From: Immundisolibacteraceae bacterium
GTDB taxonomy: Bacteria > Pseudomonadota > Gammaproteobacteria > Immundisolibacterales > Immundisolibacteraceae
Direction of reading: 5' to 3'
Assembly: GCA_016763355.1 (NCBI GenBank)
Contig: JAESTY010000085.1
Span: forward strand, 1 to 5,889
DNA: 5,889 nucleotides
The notes beneath the pieces are model-generated. The model was given only the letters and a program-made list of their open reading frames with translations. It searched no databases and was not told the DNA's origin. The translations under genes and the position numbers were made by a program. How positions within the stretch are numbered: the first letter of the stretch is position 1; every line of letters begins with the position of its first letter. Shown here in pieces: positions 1-5,288 of this stretch.

Positions 1-788
1 AGGGGGCTCTCGACGGCAACCCGGTTTTAAATCCTGGGCTGAGTCTGGCGGTTGGCCACTTTGATGCCAATGGCACCAGTTTTGGTGCCCTGTTGCGGGC
101 ATTGGCAACCGATGTAACGGCCAATATTCTCTCTACTCCATCTATCATGACCCTCGATAATCAGGAAGCGGAACTATTAGTCGGTCAATCGGTACCCTTT
201 GTCACTGGTCAGTTCACCAACACGGGTGCTTCGGCTGGCTCAGTGAATCCTTTTCAGACCATCGAACGCGAAGATGTCGGTGTCACCCTGAAAGTTAAAC
301 CACAAATTAACGACGGTAACACCATCAAACTCGAGCTTCACCAGGAAGTTTCTAGCCTGGTACCCGCCGCCTCGACCATTCTGGGCGCCAGCGACCTGGT
401 AACCAACAAGCGCTCTATTAGCACCACGGTGATGGTTGATAGTGGTGAAACTATTGTGCTGGGGGGGCTTATTGATGACCAGGTAATCACCACTGAAGAA
501 CGAGTGCCGTTTCTGGGCAGCTTACCGGTGTTAGGCCATTTTTTTCGCTATCAAACCAGTAGCCACGATAAGCGCAAGCTGATGGTTTTTATCAAACCGG
601 AGATTGTTCGCGACGCCAATGCTGCTCGCCATATCACTGGTAGCAAATATGCCAACATGCGCACCAGCCAGCTGGCGCAGCGACTCGCTGTTGAAGAGCG
701 TTTTATTTCCGGTGCCGAAGCGCCATTACTTGCGCCGCTTAACTGGCCTGAAACTGCCTCCGGCTCTGCTCCAGAACCAGAACAATAG
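1..788 (+). CDS. gspD: Type II secretion system secretin GspD, C-terminal part (5' end outside window)
   Basis: GspD forms the multimeric outer-membrane channel through which folded T2SS substrates leave the periplasm. The frame is open from base 3 and gives 261 visible residues, roughly the last 40% of a family usually 650-700 residues long. The secretin domain is clear. A FGALLRAL segment leads to NILSTPSIMTLDNQEA, then VGQSVPFVTG, then the gate and barrel strands VGVTLKVKPQIND. These are followed by VDSGETIVLGGLIDD and the secretin signature VPFLGSLPVLGHFF near visible residues 168-181, then KLMVFIKPEIVRD. The last 50 or so residues are a less conserved Ala/Pro-rich tail, where pilotin-binding S-domains sit in relatives; no pilotin-binding motif was identified. 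It ends in TAG, 8 bases before gspE. A TTG at base 93 also opens this frame but lies inside the domain and is not the real start. Identity is firm from several independent secretin motifs. Confidence 0.97.
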   Translation, partial: GALDGNPVLNPGLSLAVGHFDANGTSFGALLRALATDVTANILSTPSIMTLDNQEAELLVGQSVPFVTGQFTNTGASAGSVNPFQTIEREDVGVTLKVKPQINDGNTIKLELHQEVSSLVPAASTILGASDLVTNKRSISTTVMVDSGETIVLGGLIDDQVITTEERVPFLGSLPVLGHFFRYQTSSHDKRKLMVFIKPEIVRDANAARHITGSKYANMRTSQLAQRLAVEERFISGAEAPLLAPLNWPETASGSAPEPEQ

Positions 789-796
789 TCCTGAGC

Positions 797-2302
797 GTGA
801 ACGCAGCAGCAACGGCCACCAAATCCTCGGCAAGTTCTTCAATAGCCAGACCGTTATCTTATGCTTTCTGTAAATGTCACGGCGTTTTACTGGAAACCCA
901 CGATGATAGGCAGCCAACCATTCATTGTCGCGACAACACCGACCTTAAGGTTCTATTAGAACTGCAGCGCTACAGCGGGTCTCCAGAAGGCATAGAGACC
1001 CATACCGATACAGATTTTGAACAGCTGCTAAGCAATTATTTCGAAGCCGAACGCAGTAGTTCAACGGTCATCGCAGATGACCTAAACGAGCGCTATGATC
1101 TGGCTACTCTGGCTCAGCAAATGCCTCCGCCAGAAGATTTATTAGATGAAAACACCAATGCGCCGATCATCAGTCTGATCAATGCATTGCTGGCAGAGGC
1201 GATTCGTCAGGCCGGATCTGATATTCACCTCGAACCTTATGCCGATCGGTTGATCATCCGCTTTCGTGTCGATGGTGTACTGCGAGAAGTACTAAAGCTG
1301 GAAGCCGGTCTGGCGCCGATTATGGCATCTCGCATTAAGGTGATGGCGCGTCTGGATATTGCCGAAAAACGGTTACCACAAGATGGTCGACTTTCCGTGC
1401 AATCAGGCCAACACCAGGTAGACCTGAGAGTATCCACTCTGCCATCGGCTTACGGTGAGCGTGTGGTGATGAGAATCCTTGACCAGCAGGCCGCACTGAT
1501 TGGCCTTGATCAGCTAGGCTTTTCCACCCAACAGATGGCCGAACTTGATCAACTGGCCAGCAAACCTCACGGGGTTTTGCTGGTAACCGGCCCGACCGGC
1601 TCAGGCAAAACCACCACACTCTATGCGATGTTAAACCGCCTGAATGATCAGTCGCGCAACATCATGACCGTAGAAGACCCTATCGAGTATCACCTTGAGG
1701 GGATCGGCCAAACCCAGGTAAATCCAAAAGTAGATCTGGATTTTGCGCGTGGCTTACGGGCGATCCTGCGCCAGGACCCAGATGTGGTCATGGTGGGAGA
1801 AATTCGCGATTTAGAAACTGCCCAGATAGCAACTCAAGCCAGTCTTACCGGGCACCTTGTTTTCTCTACCCTACACACCAATAGCGCTGTCGGTGCGATC
1901 GCACGTCTCAGGGATATGGGCATAGAATCTTTTCAACTTGCCGCTGGCCTAACCGGACTATTAGCACAGCGACTAGTGCGTAAACTTTGCCCTGCCTGTA
2001 AACAACCAACCCAGCCCGACAACACCTTATTAACTGAACTTAAACTGCCCACCGGCACCGAGCTCTATGAAGCTATCGGCTGCGATCAGTGCGGTAACTC
2101 CGGTTACAAAGGCCGCATCGGTCTGTTTGAGCTGATTTCAATCAATGAAGACTTTCGACAGCTCATTCACGATGGCAGCGGCGAGGCAGAACTGGAACTG
2201 GCAGCGCGCCAATATTCTGAAAGCCTCTCGGACAGTGGTCGTCAACGGCTGCTCAATGGGGACACCACGGTCGCTGAACTAACCCGGGTTAGTGAAGTAT
2301 GA
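797..2302 (+). CDS. gspE: Type II secretion system assembly ATPase GspE
   Basis: GspE is the cytoplasmic hexameric ATPase that drives pseudopilus assembly, docking on GspL and GspF. The product is 501 residues, normal for the family. The N-terminal docking region carries LSYAFCKCHGVLL (residues 20-32). The N2 domain has SDIHLEP at 141-147 and AEKRLPQDGR at 189-198. Walker A is GPTGSGKT at 265-272 (Lys271), the Asp box TVEDPIEY at 291-298, Walker B DVVMVGEIRD at 329-338 (Glu335) and the His box TGHLVFSTLHTN at 351-362. A zinc-binding insert is formed by Cys398, Cys401, Cys429 and Cys432. All catalytic motifs are intact. The start is GTG at 797, the only usable start upstream of the conserved N-terminus. 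It lies 8 bases after gspD and has no clear Shine-Dalgarno sequence, so translational coupling to gspD is likely. Cys25 and Cys27 replace residues that, as I recall the family, are usually Ala and Arg. Confidence 0.97.
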   Translation: MNAAATATKSSASSSIARPLSYAFCKCHGVLLETHDDRQPTIHCRDNTDLKVLLELQRYSGSPEGIETHTDTDFEQLLSNYFEAERSSSTVIADDLNERYDLATLAQQMPPPEDLLDENTNAPIISLINALLAEAIRQAGSDIHLEPYADRLIIRFRVDGVLREVLKLEAGLAPIMASRIKVMARLDIAEKRLPQDGRLSVQSGQHQVDLRVSTLPSAYGERVVMRILDQQAALIGLDQLGFSTQQMAELDQLASKPHGVLLVTGPTGSGKTTTLYAMLNRLNDQSRNIMTVEDPIEYHLEGIGQTQVNPKVDLDFARGLRAILRQDPDVVMVGEIRDLETAQIATQASLTGHLVFSTLHTNSAVGAIARLRDMGIESFQLAAGLTGLLAQRLVRKLCPACKQPTQPDNTLLTELKLPTGTELYEAIGCDQCGNSGYKGRIGLFELISINEDFRQLIHDGSGEAELELAARQYSESLSDSGRQRLLNGDTTVAELTRVSEV

Positions 2303-2352
2303 AGTTACTAACACATCATCCGTTACATCCACCATCCCGATACACCTGTTAG
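2299..2352 (+). other. 17-codon mini-frame bridging gspE and gspF
   Basis: An ATG at 2299 overlaps the gspE TGA stop as ATGA. It opens a 17-codon frame (MKLLTHHPLHPPSRYTC) that ends in TAG at 2350-2352, three bases before the gspF GTG. It is in the same phase as gspF, so only the TAG separates it from GspF. It could be a relay that carries ribosomes from gspE to gspF by termination and re-initiation. Alternatively it could be the relic of an older gspF start lost to a stop mutation, or chance. A functional peptide is unlikely. Confidence 0.4.
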
Positions 2353-2363
2353 CTAGTGGCTAA
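2349..2363 (+). promoter_or_regulatory. Small hairpin with the gspF GTG start in its loop
   Basis: TTAGC (2349-2353) and GCTAA (2359-2363) are perfect complements around the five-base loop TAGTG, which contains the gspF start codon at 2356-2358. The 5' arm also contains most of the TAG stop of the upstream mini-frame. A ribosome finishing the mini-frame would unfold it, consistent with coupled initiation. The stem is only five base pairs and AT-rich, so it may be fortuitous. Confidence 0.2.
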
Positions 2364-3570
2364 TTTTGACTATACCGCTCTTGATGCTCGGGGGCGCACT
2401 TGTCGCGGCCAGATCGACGCTGCAGACCCGGTTCAGGCTCGTCAACTATTAAGAAACCAGCAACTTAATCCACTGACAGTGGAACCCTGTGAACAGCCCG
2501 CCAATGCGGCAGGATTGTTTAGTTTCAGCACCAAAAAAAAACTCTCCTCCGCTGCGCTGGCCTTAATCATGCGCCAACTCGCCACTATGGTCGCAGGTGG
2601 ACAACCATTAGCTGATTGCCTCGGCGCCATCTCACAACAAGCGCAGCCAATTGAAGCCGAGCTTCTACGATCGGTTAGGGATGCGATTGTTGAAGGCCAG
2701 GAGTTCTCCGTGGCGCTAGCTCAACACCCGAGAGATTTTCCACCGCTTTATGTCGCCTCAATCGCAGCTGGCGAAAAAACCGGCCGTCTCGATCAGGTTC
2801 TCAACCAACTGGCCCAACATGCGGAACAGAGTCGGGCGCTAAAACAAAACCTGTTATTAGCACTTGCCTATCCTGTGTTACTGGCACTGGTCGCAACCGC
2901 GATCGTGATTGCCCTGCTCACCTATGTGATGCCACAGGTGATAGAAGTCTTTGATGCCATGGACGTTGCATTGCCGTTGTTGACCAGAATATTACTTAGC
3001 ATTAGTGATCTGCTGCAGCAGTTTGGCTGGCTGATTGTGCTATTAATTGGGGCCGGCATCGCCCTGTTGATAGCCGCCCGGCGAACCACAAATGGCCGAT
3101 TCCGCACCGATAAAGCCTTATTAAAAGCACCGCTGATTGGACCACTAATAGCAACCATGGAGATCGCCCGATTTACTCGCACCATGGGGCTTGTGTGCGG
3201 CAGTTCCGTGCCGGTACCAGACGCATTACAACTATCCGCATCGGCGATAGAAAACCGCCCAATCCATGCTGCCGTGATTAACGCCAAAAAAGAGGTTATC
3301 GAAGGCATCAGCCTTTACGCTGCGCTGCGGCCAAGCGGTTATTTCCCACCGGTTTTGTTACAACTGATAAATAGTGGTGAGAGCAGTGGCAACCTGGCAG
3401 AACTTCTGCAAAAAGCAGCCGACCTTCTGGAAACTGAGTTTGAAGCCCGCGTAAAAATGTTAGTTGGCCTTTTAGAGCCCGCATTGATTGTGGCAATGGG
3501 TGGCATTGTGTTACTTATCGTATTAGCAATCTTAGTCCCCATACTCGACCTTAATACACTCGTACATTAA
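2356..3570 (+). CDS. gspF: Type II secretion system inner-membrane platform protein GspF
   Basis: GspF is the polytopic inner-membrane protein on which the GspE ATPase acts to extrude pseudopilin subunits. The product is 404 residues, the usual length. It begins with the family-typical MANFDYTALDARGR, followed by the AADPVQARQLLRNQQLNPL segment at 22-40. Two T2SSF repeats follow, about 70-193 and 272-395, each with a GE turn: GEKTGRL at 139-145 and SGESSGNL at 340-347. Predicted membrane segments lie near 167-192, 224-242 and 374-396. The start is GTG at 2356, because the N-terminal motif begins exactly there and an in-frame TAG lies at 2350. The upstream bases show no Shine-Dalgarno sequence, and the 53-base gap to gspE holds a mini-frame that may couple translation. 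A run of nine A at 2533-2541 encodes KKK near residue 61. Confidence is high from whole-length family resemblance. Confidence 0.97.
   Translation: MANFDYTALDARGRTCRGQIDAADPVQARQLLRNQQLNPLTVEPCEQPANAAGLFSFSTKKKLSSAALALIMRQLATMVAGGQPLADCLGAISQQAQPIEAELLRSVRDAIVEGQEFSVALAQHPRDFPPLYVASIAAGEKTGRLDQVLNQLAQHAEQSRALKQNLLLALAYPVLLALVATAIVIALLTYVMPQVIEVFDAMDVALPLLTRILLSISDLLQQFGWLIVLLIGAGIALLIAARRTTNGRFRTDKALLKAPLIGPLIATMEIARFTRTMGLVCGSSVPVPDALQLSASAIENRPIHAAVINAKKEVIEGISLYAALRPSGYFPPVLLQLINSGESSGNLAELLQKAADLLETEFEARVKMLVGLLEPALIVAMGGIVLLIVLAILVPILDLNTLVH
2533..2541 (+). repeat. A9 homopolymer inside gspF
   Basis: Nine consecutive A bases encode three Lys codons in the variable linker between the GspF N-terminus and its first conserved domain. 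Reading through with one extra A would reach TGA at 2613-2615, and with one fewer A it would reach TAA at 2564-2566. Either slip would therefore truncate GspF to under about 90 residues. Confidence 0.9.
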
Positions 3571-3588
3571 CCATACAGGCGCCAATTT

Positions 3589-4059
3589 ATGCGACGGCAG
3601 TGCAATGTATACCCACAAGCAGCCACCCGGGCTAACCCACCGTCAACCGGCTTCACCTTAATCGAAGTGATGATTGTGGTGGTCATATTGAGTGTTTTAG
3701 CAGCCATGGTGGTGCCCAGGATAATGTCCAGACCTGGAGAAGCTCGGATGGTCAGAGCAGGCCATGATATTCGCGCTATTGAAGCGGCACTGGATTTATA
3801 CCGATTGGATGATTTCCGATATCCCACCAGCGCCCAGGGGCTGGCGGCATTAGTCAACAAACCAACCGGGGCCCCACCTGCGCCAAACTGGAATGCGGAC
3901 GGCTATTTAAAAAAGCTACCTAAAGACCCCTGGGGAACTCCCTACCTTTACCGTCAACCTGGCCAGCACAGCTCAATTGATATCTACAGTTACGGCGCTG
4001 ACGCGCAACAGGGCGGAGAAGGTGAAGATGCCGATATTGGCAACTGGACCTTAGACTAG
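3589..4059 (+). CDS. gspG: Type II secretion system major pseudopilin GspG
   Basis: GspG is the main subunit of the periplasmic pseudopilus that pushes substrates through the secretin. The 156-residue precursor has a 21-residue leader, then the prepilin-peptidase site: Gly21, cut, FTLIE with Glu26 at +5. The hydrophobic assembly helix follows, to about residue 46. The C-terminal body shows the GspG pattern: YRLDDFRYPTSAQGL at 71-85, KDPWGTPYLY at 112-121, and the acidic loop YGADAQQGGEGEDADIGNW at 135-153, which in this family binds calcium. Asp138 is residue 117 of the mature protein. Ala139 stands where I recall Gly being usual. The start is ATG at 3589, the only start in this frame before the cleavage site. 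A weak AGG lies at 3577-3579, 9 bases upstream. The gap to gspF is 18 bases. The leader is longer than the short, basic leaders typical of GspG and has charge only at Arg2, Arg3 and Arg14. Confidence 0.97.
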   Translation: MRRQCNVYPQAATRANPPSTGFTLIEVMIVVVILSVLAAMVVPRIMSRPGEARMVRAGHDIRAIEAALDLYRLDDFRYPTSAQGLAALVNKPTGAPPAPNWNADGYLKKLPKDPWGTPYLYRQPGQHSSIDIYSYGADAQQGGEGEDADIGNWTLD

Positions 4060-4063
4060 CCTC

Positions 4064-4067
4064 GAGG
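4064..4067 (+). promoter_or_regulatory. Shine-Dalgarno GAGG for the 52-codon frame
   Basis: GAGG sits 8 bases before the ATG at 4076, an optimal spacing. By eye it is the best ribosome-binding site at any start in this window. The flanking gsp genes have weak or absent ones, so it is the main argument that the 52-codon frame is translated. Confidence 0.5.
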
Positions 4068-4075
4068 TTCTAACC

Positions 4076-4234
4076 ATGCTGACAAGCAAAACTTTCACAG
4101 TCGATTTCCTATCGATAGACTTAACCGCTGGCCAGCAATCACCTTACCTATGTTTAGCGAACACCCCATCGATTAATCCAGCTCGGACATTTACTCAAAA
4201 ATCCGATCGCCGGTACGCCATGCCACATGGTTAA
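4076..4234 (+). CDS. Hypothetical 52-residue protein between gspG and gspH
   Basis: I do not recognise this protein. It runs from ATG 4076 to TAA 4232-4234. The product starts MLTSKTFTVDFLSIDLTAGQ and ends KSDRRYAMPHG. It is Thr/Ser-rich, with one cysteine (Cys26), a mildly basic C-terminus, no signal peptide, no membrane segment and no pilin cleavage motif. In its favour are a GAGG 8 bases upstream, a start only 16 bases after the gspG stop, and a codon mix that is not obviously aberrant. Against it, the frame is short, resembles no T2SS component I know, and its GC at third positions (23 of 52 codons) does not stand out as coding. The TAA is followed at once by TTG 4235, which continues the same phase into the start of gspH. 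It may be a real small protein, a leader frame that tunes gspH translation, or chance in an eroding spacer. Confidence 0.35.
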   Translation: MLTSKTFTVDFLSIDLTAGQQSPYLCLANTPSINPARTFTQKSDRRYAMPHG

Positions 4235-4274
4235 TTGATAAAAACTCGCTTACTCATCTCGCTGCAGACCGTTA

Positions 4275-4886
4275 ATGACCAACCCAGAGCAACCCAGAGC
4301 AACCAAACAATCGGCTCAGTATTCCGACACAGGTTTTTATTCAGCCGGCATGACATTAATAGAAGTACTCATCGTTATTTCCATATTTGGCATCTTAGTA
4401 GGCCTGGTGAGTATCAATCTACAAAATGACCAACGCCAAAACCTGGCAAGTGCCGAACAGTTTGCCGCCCGTATCAACCATGCAACTTTGCTAGCCACCT
4501 TACGGGGTAATGCCATGGGATTATCCTTGTCGGACCACGGTTACGAGTTTTGGGAGCTGAATCGCCGCTATAACGACTCTGTCAACAATGGTCCCCAGTG
4601 GTTACTCACTGACCAGAAAGGCCTCACTAACCATAGGCTGAGAGCAAACCAGCAATTATTACTGCAACTTGATCGAACCAATATTCCCCTCAGTGAGACT
4701 CCCCCTACAGGACCACAACTTTTTTTCCCGGCCAGCGGTGAGCTGCCAAATTTTACGATTAGTCTCACCAACACCGAGAATAGCCATCGCTTTCTAATTA
4801 CCGCAGATGCATCCAGGTTTCTAGCGGTAATCACCAATGATTCCGGTGATCTGCTACAACCTCCGGTCAGCGCAACGCAGCCATGA
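4275..4886 (+). CDS. gspH: Type II secretion system minor pseudopilin GspH
   Basis: GspH is a minor pseudopilin associated with the pseudopilus tip complex. The precursor is 203 residues. Prepilin peptidase should cut after Gly25, giving mature MTLIEVLIVISIFGILVGLV with Glu30 at +5 and a membrane/assembly helix to about residue 47. Gly20 cannot be the cut site, because it would put Gly at +5. The body has the GspH-like AARINHATLLATLRGNAMGL region at 64-83 and the conserved LFFPASGE near 149-156. The start is ATG 4275. The frame is open back only to 4242, with no other start codon, and no Shine-Dalgarno sequence is visible. The 25-residue leader is unusually long, is neutral to mildly polar, and is partly encoded by a 10-bp tandem duplication that fixes the phase. 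Identity as GspH rests on position between G and I plus these motifs. Confidence 0.93.
   Translation: MTNPEQPRATKQSAQYSDTGFYSAGMTLIEVLIVISIFGILVGLVSINLQNDQRQNLASAEQFAARINHATLLATLRGNAMGLSLSDHGYEFWELNRRYNDSVNNGPQWLLTDQKGLTNHRLRANQQLLLQLDRTNIPLSETPPTGPQLFFPASGELPNFTISLTNTENSHRFLITADASRFLAVITNDSGDLLQPPVSATQP
4281..4300 (+). repeat. 10-bp tandem duplication in the gspH leader
   Basis: AACCCAGAGC occurs twice head to tail at 4281-4290 and 4291-4300, and the first four bases recur at 4301-4304. The unit is not a multiple of three, so a change in copy number shifts the frame. Losing one copy would send the ATG 4275 frame to a TGA after 22 codons. It would also join the frame that contains TTG 4235 to the GspH body. 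Confidence 0.9.
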
Positions 4887-4903
4887 GTACTATCCAGGCA
4901 TGA
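4883..4903 (+). other. 6-codon mini-frame linking gspH stop to gspI start
   Basis: ATG 4883 overlaps the gspH TGA as ATGA. It encodes MSTIQA and stops at TGA 4901-4903, which itself overlaps the gspI ATG at 4900 as a second ATGA. Ribosomes could pass from gspH to gspI through two stop-start overlaps. It is tiny and could be coincidence, but it repeats the arrangement at gspE/gspF. Confidence 0.35.
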
Positions 4904-5286
4904 GACCTATCCAGACCAGAAATTTCAGGGGTTTCACTCTAATAGAAGTTCTAATCGCCCTACTGATAGTCGCGCTAGCAATGACTGCTGGATACCGAGC
5001 TATCGCCAGTGGCAGCAATAATCAGCGTCACCTCGAACAACGCACATTGGCTGGCTGGGTCGCAGAAAACGAAATGGTTAAACTACAACTGGGAACAGTT
5101 CAGCCCCATATTGGTATAACCACCGGTCAACAAATGATGGGCGGCCGCAATTGGCTTTGGCAACGAGTAATATCAGTAGCGGCAGATACGGCCCTAAGGC
5201 GGGTAAGCCTGTCAGTAACCGCCGAAGGCAATGATGGCCCAAGCGCCACCCTGGTAGCCTTTGTGGCCGCTGGAAAAAAGTCGTAA
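4900..5286 (+). CDS. gspI: Type II secretion system minor pseudopilin GspI
   Basis: GspI is the minor pseudopilin that nucleates the H-I-J-K tip complex of the pseudopilus. With ATG 4900 the precursor is 128 residues, a normal length. The basic 11-residue leader MRPIQTRNFRG is followed by the prepilin-peptidase cut and FTLIEVLIALLIVALAMTAG, with Glu16 at +5. The family pattern RTLAGWVAENEMVKLQL follows at 48-64, then a beta-rich C-terminus with WLWQRVISV and LRRVSLSVTAEG. The frame extends upstream to TTG 4837, but that start would overlap gspH by 50 bases and make a 32-residue leader, so the ATG is preferred. The gap to gspH is 13 bases and is spanned by a 6-codon mini-frame. A clear Shine-Dalgarno sequence is absent (a GAG lies 12 bases upstream, and an AGG is nearly adjacent). 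It ends in TAA, two bases before gspJ. Confidence 0.95.
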   Translation: MRPIQTRNFRGFTLIEVLIALLIVALAMTAGYRAIASGSNNQRHLEQRTLAGWVAENEMVKLQLGTVQPHIGITTGQQMMGGRNWLWQRVISVAADTALRRVSLSVTAEGNDGPSATLVAFVAAGKKS

Positions 5287-5288
5287 CG

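Larger units (their letters stand above)
4060..4274 (+). other. Spacer between gspG and gspH, the largest gap in the operon
   Basis: This 215-base stretch separates two genes that normally abut. It contains a 52-codon frame with a good Shine-Dalgarno sequence (4076-4234). It also holds two short inverted repeats: TCGAT/ATCGA at 4101-4115, and CCATG/CATGG at 4218-4230 just before that frame's stop. Neither is followed by a T-run, so I see no intrinsic terminator. No convincing promoter, tRNA or transposon end was found. The last 33 bases are an open region in phase with gspH but contain no alternative start codon. Confidence 0.6.

Noticed and set aside
461..467. G7 run in gspD
   Set aside because: It encodes the invariant GlyGly of the VLGGLI motif by GGG GGG flanked by G, and is explained by coding. 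Phase variation cannot be inferred from one sequence.
604..873. 89-codon plus-strand frame across the gspD/gspE junction
   Set aside because: It overlaps the conserved ends of both genes in another phase, with no recognisable motif; it is a coding shadow.
1237..1619. Two overlapping minus-strand frames opposite gspE
   Set aside because: They lie against the N2 and Walker A regions of gspE and have no features of their own.
1893..1904. Perfect 12-bp palindrome GTGCGATCGCAC
   Set aside because: It falls in the conserved VGAIARL codons of gspE and occurs once; nothing indicates an operator.
2922..3308. 128-codon minus-strand frame opposite gspF
   Set aside because: It lies entirely inside the well-conserved gspF frame, has no homology I recognise and no ribosome-binding site; it is an antisense shadow.
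4218..4230. CCATG/CATGG hairpin as a terminator before gspH
   Set aside because: It has a five-pair stem with a three-base loop and no following T-run; too weak to be an intrinsic terminator.
4235..4429. 64-codon TTG frame overlapping the start of gspH
   Set aside because: As an independent gene it is unlikely, since most of it is out of phase with the conserved GspH helix. It matters only as the frame that would fuse to gspH if the 10-bp repeat contracted.
4720..4726. T7 run in gspH (also at 539-545 and 5740-5746)
   Set aside because: Each encodes ordinary Phe/Leu-containing stretches with no GC-rich stem ahead, so they are neither terminators nor obvious slippage signals.
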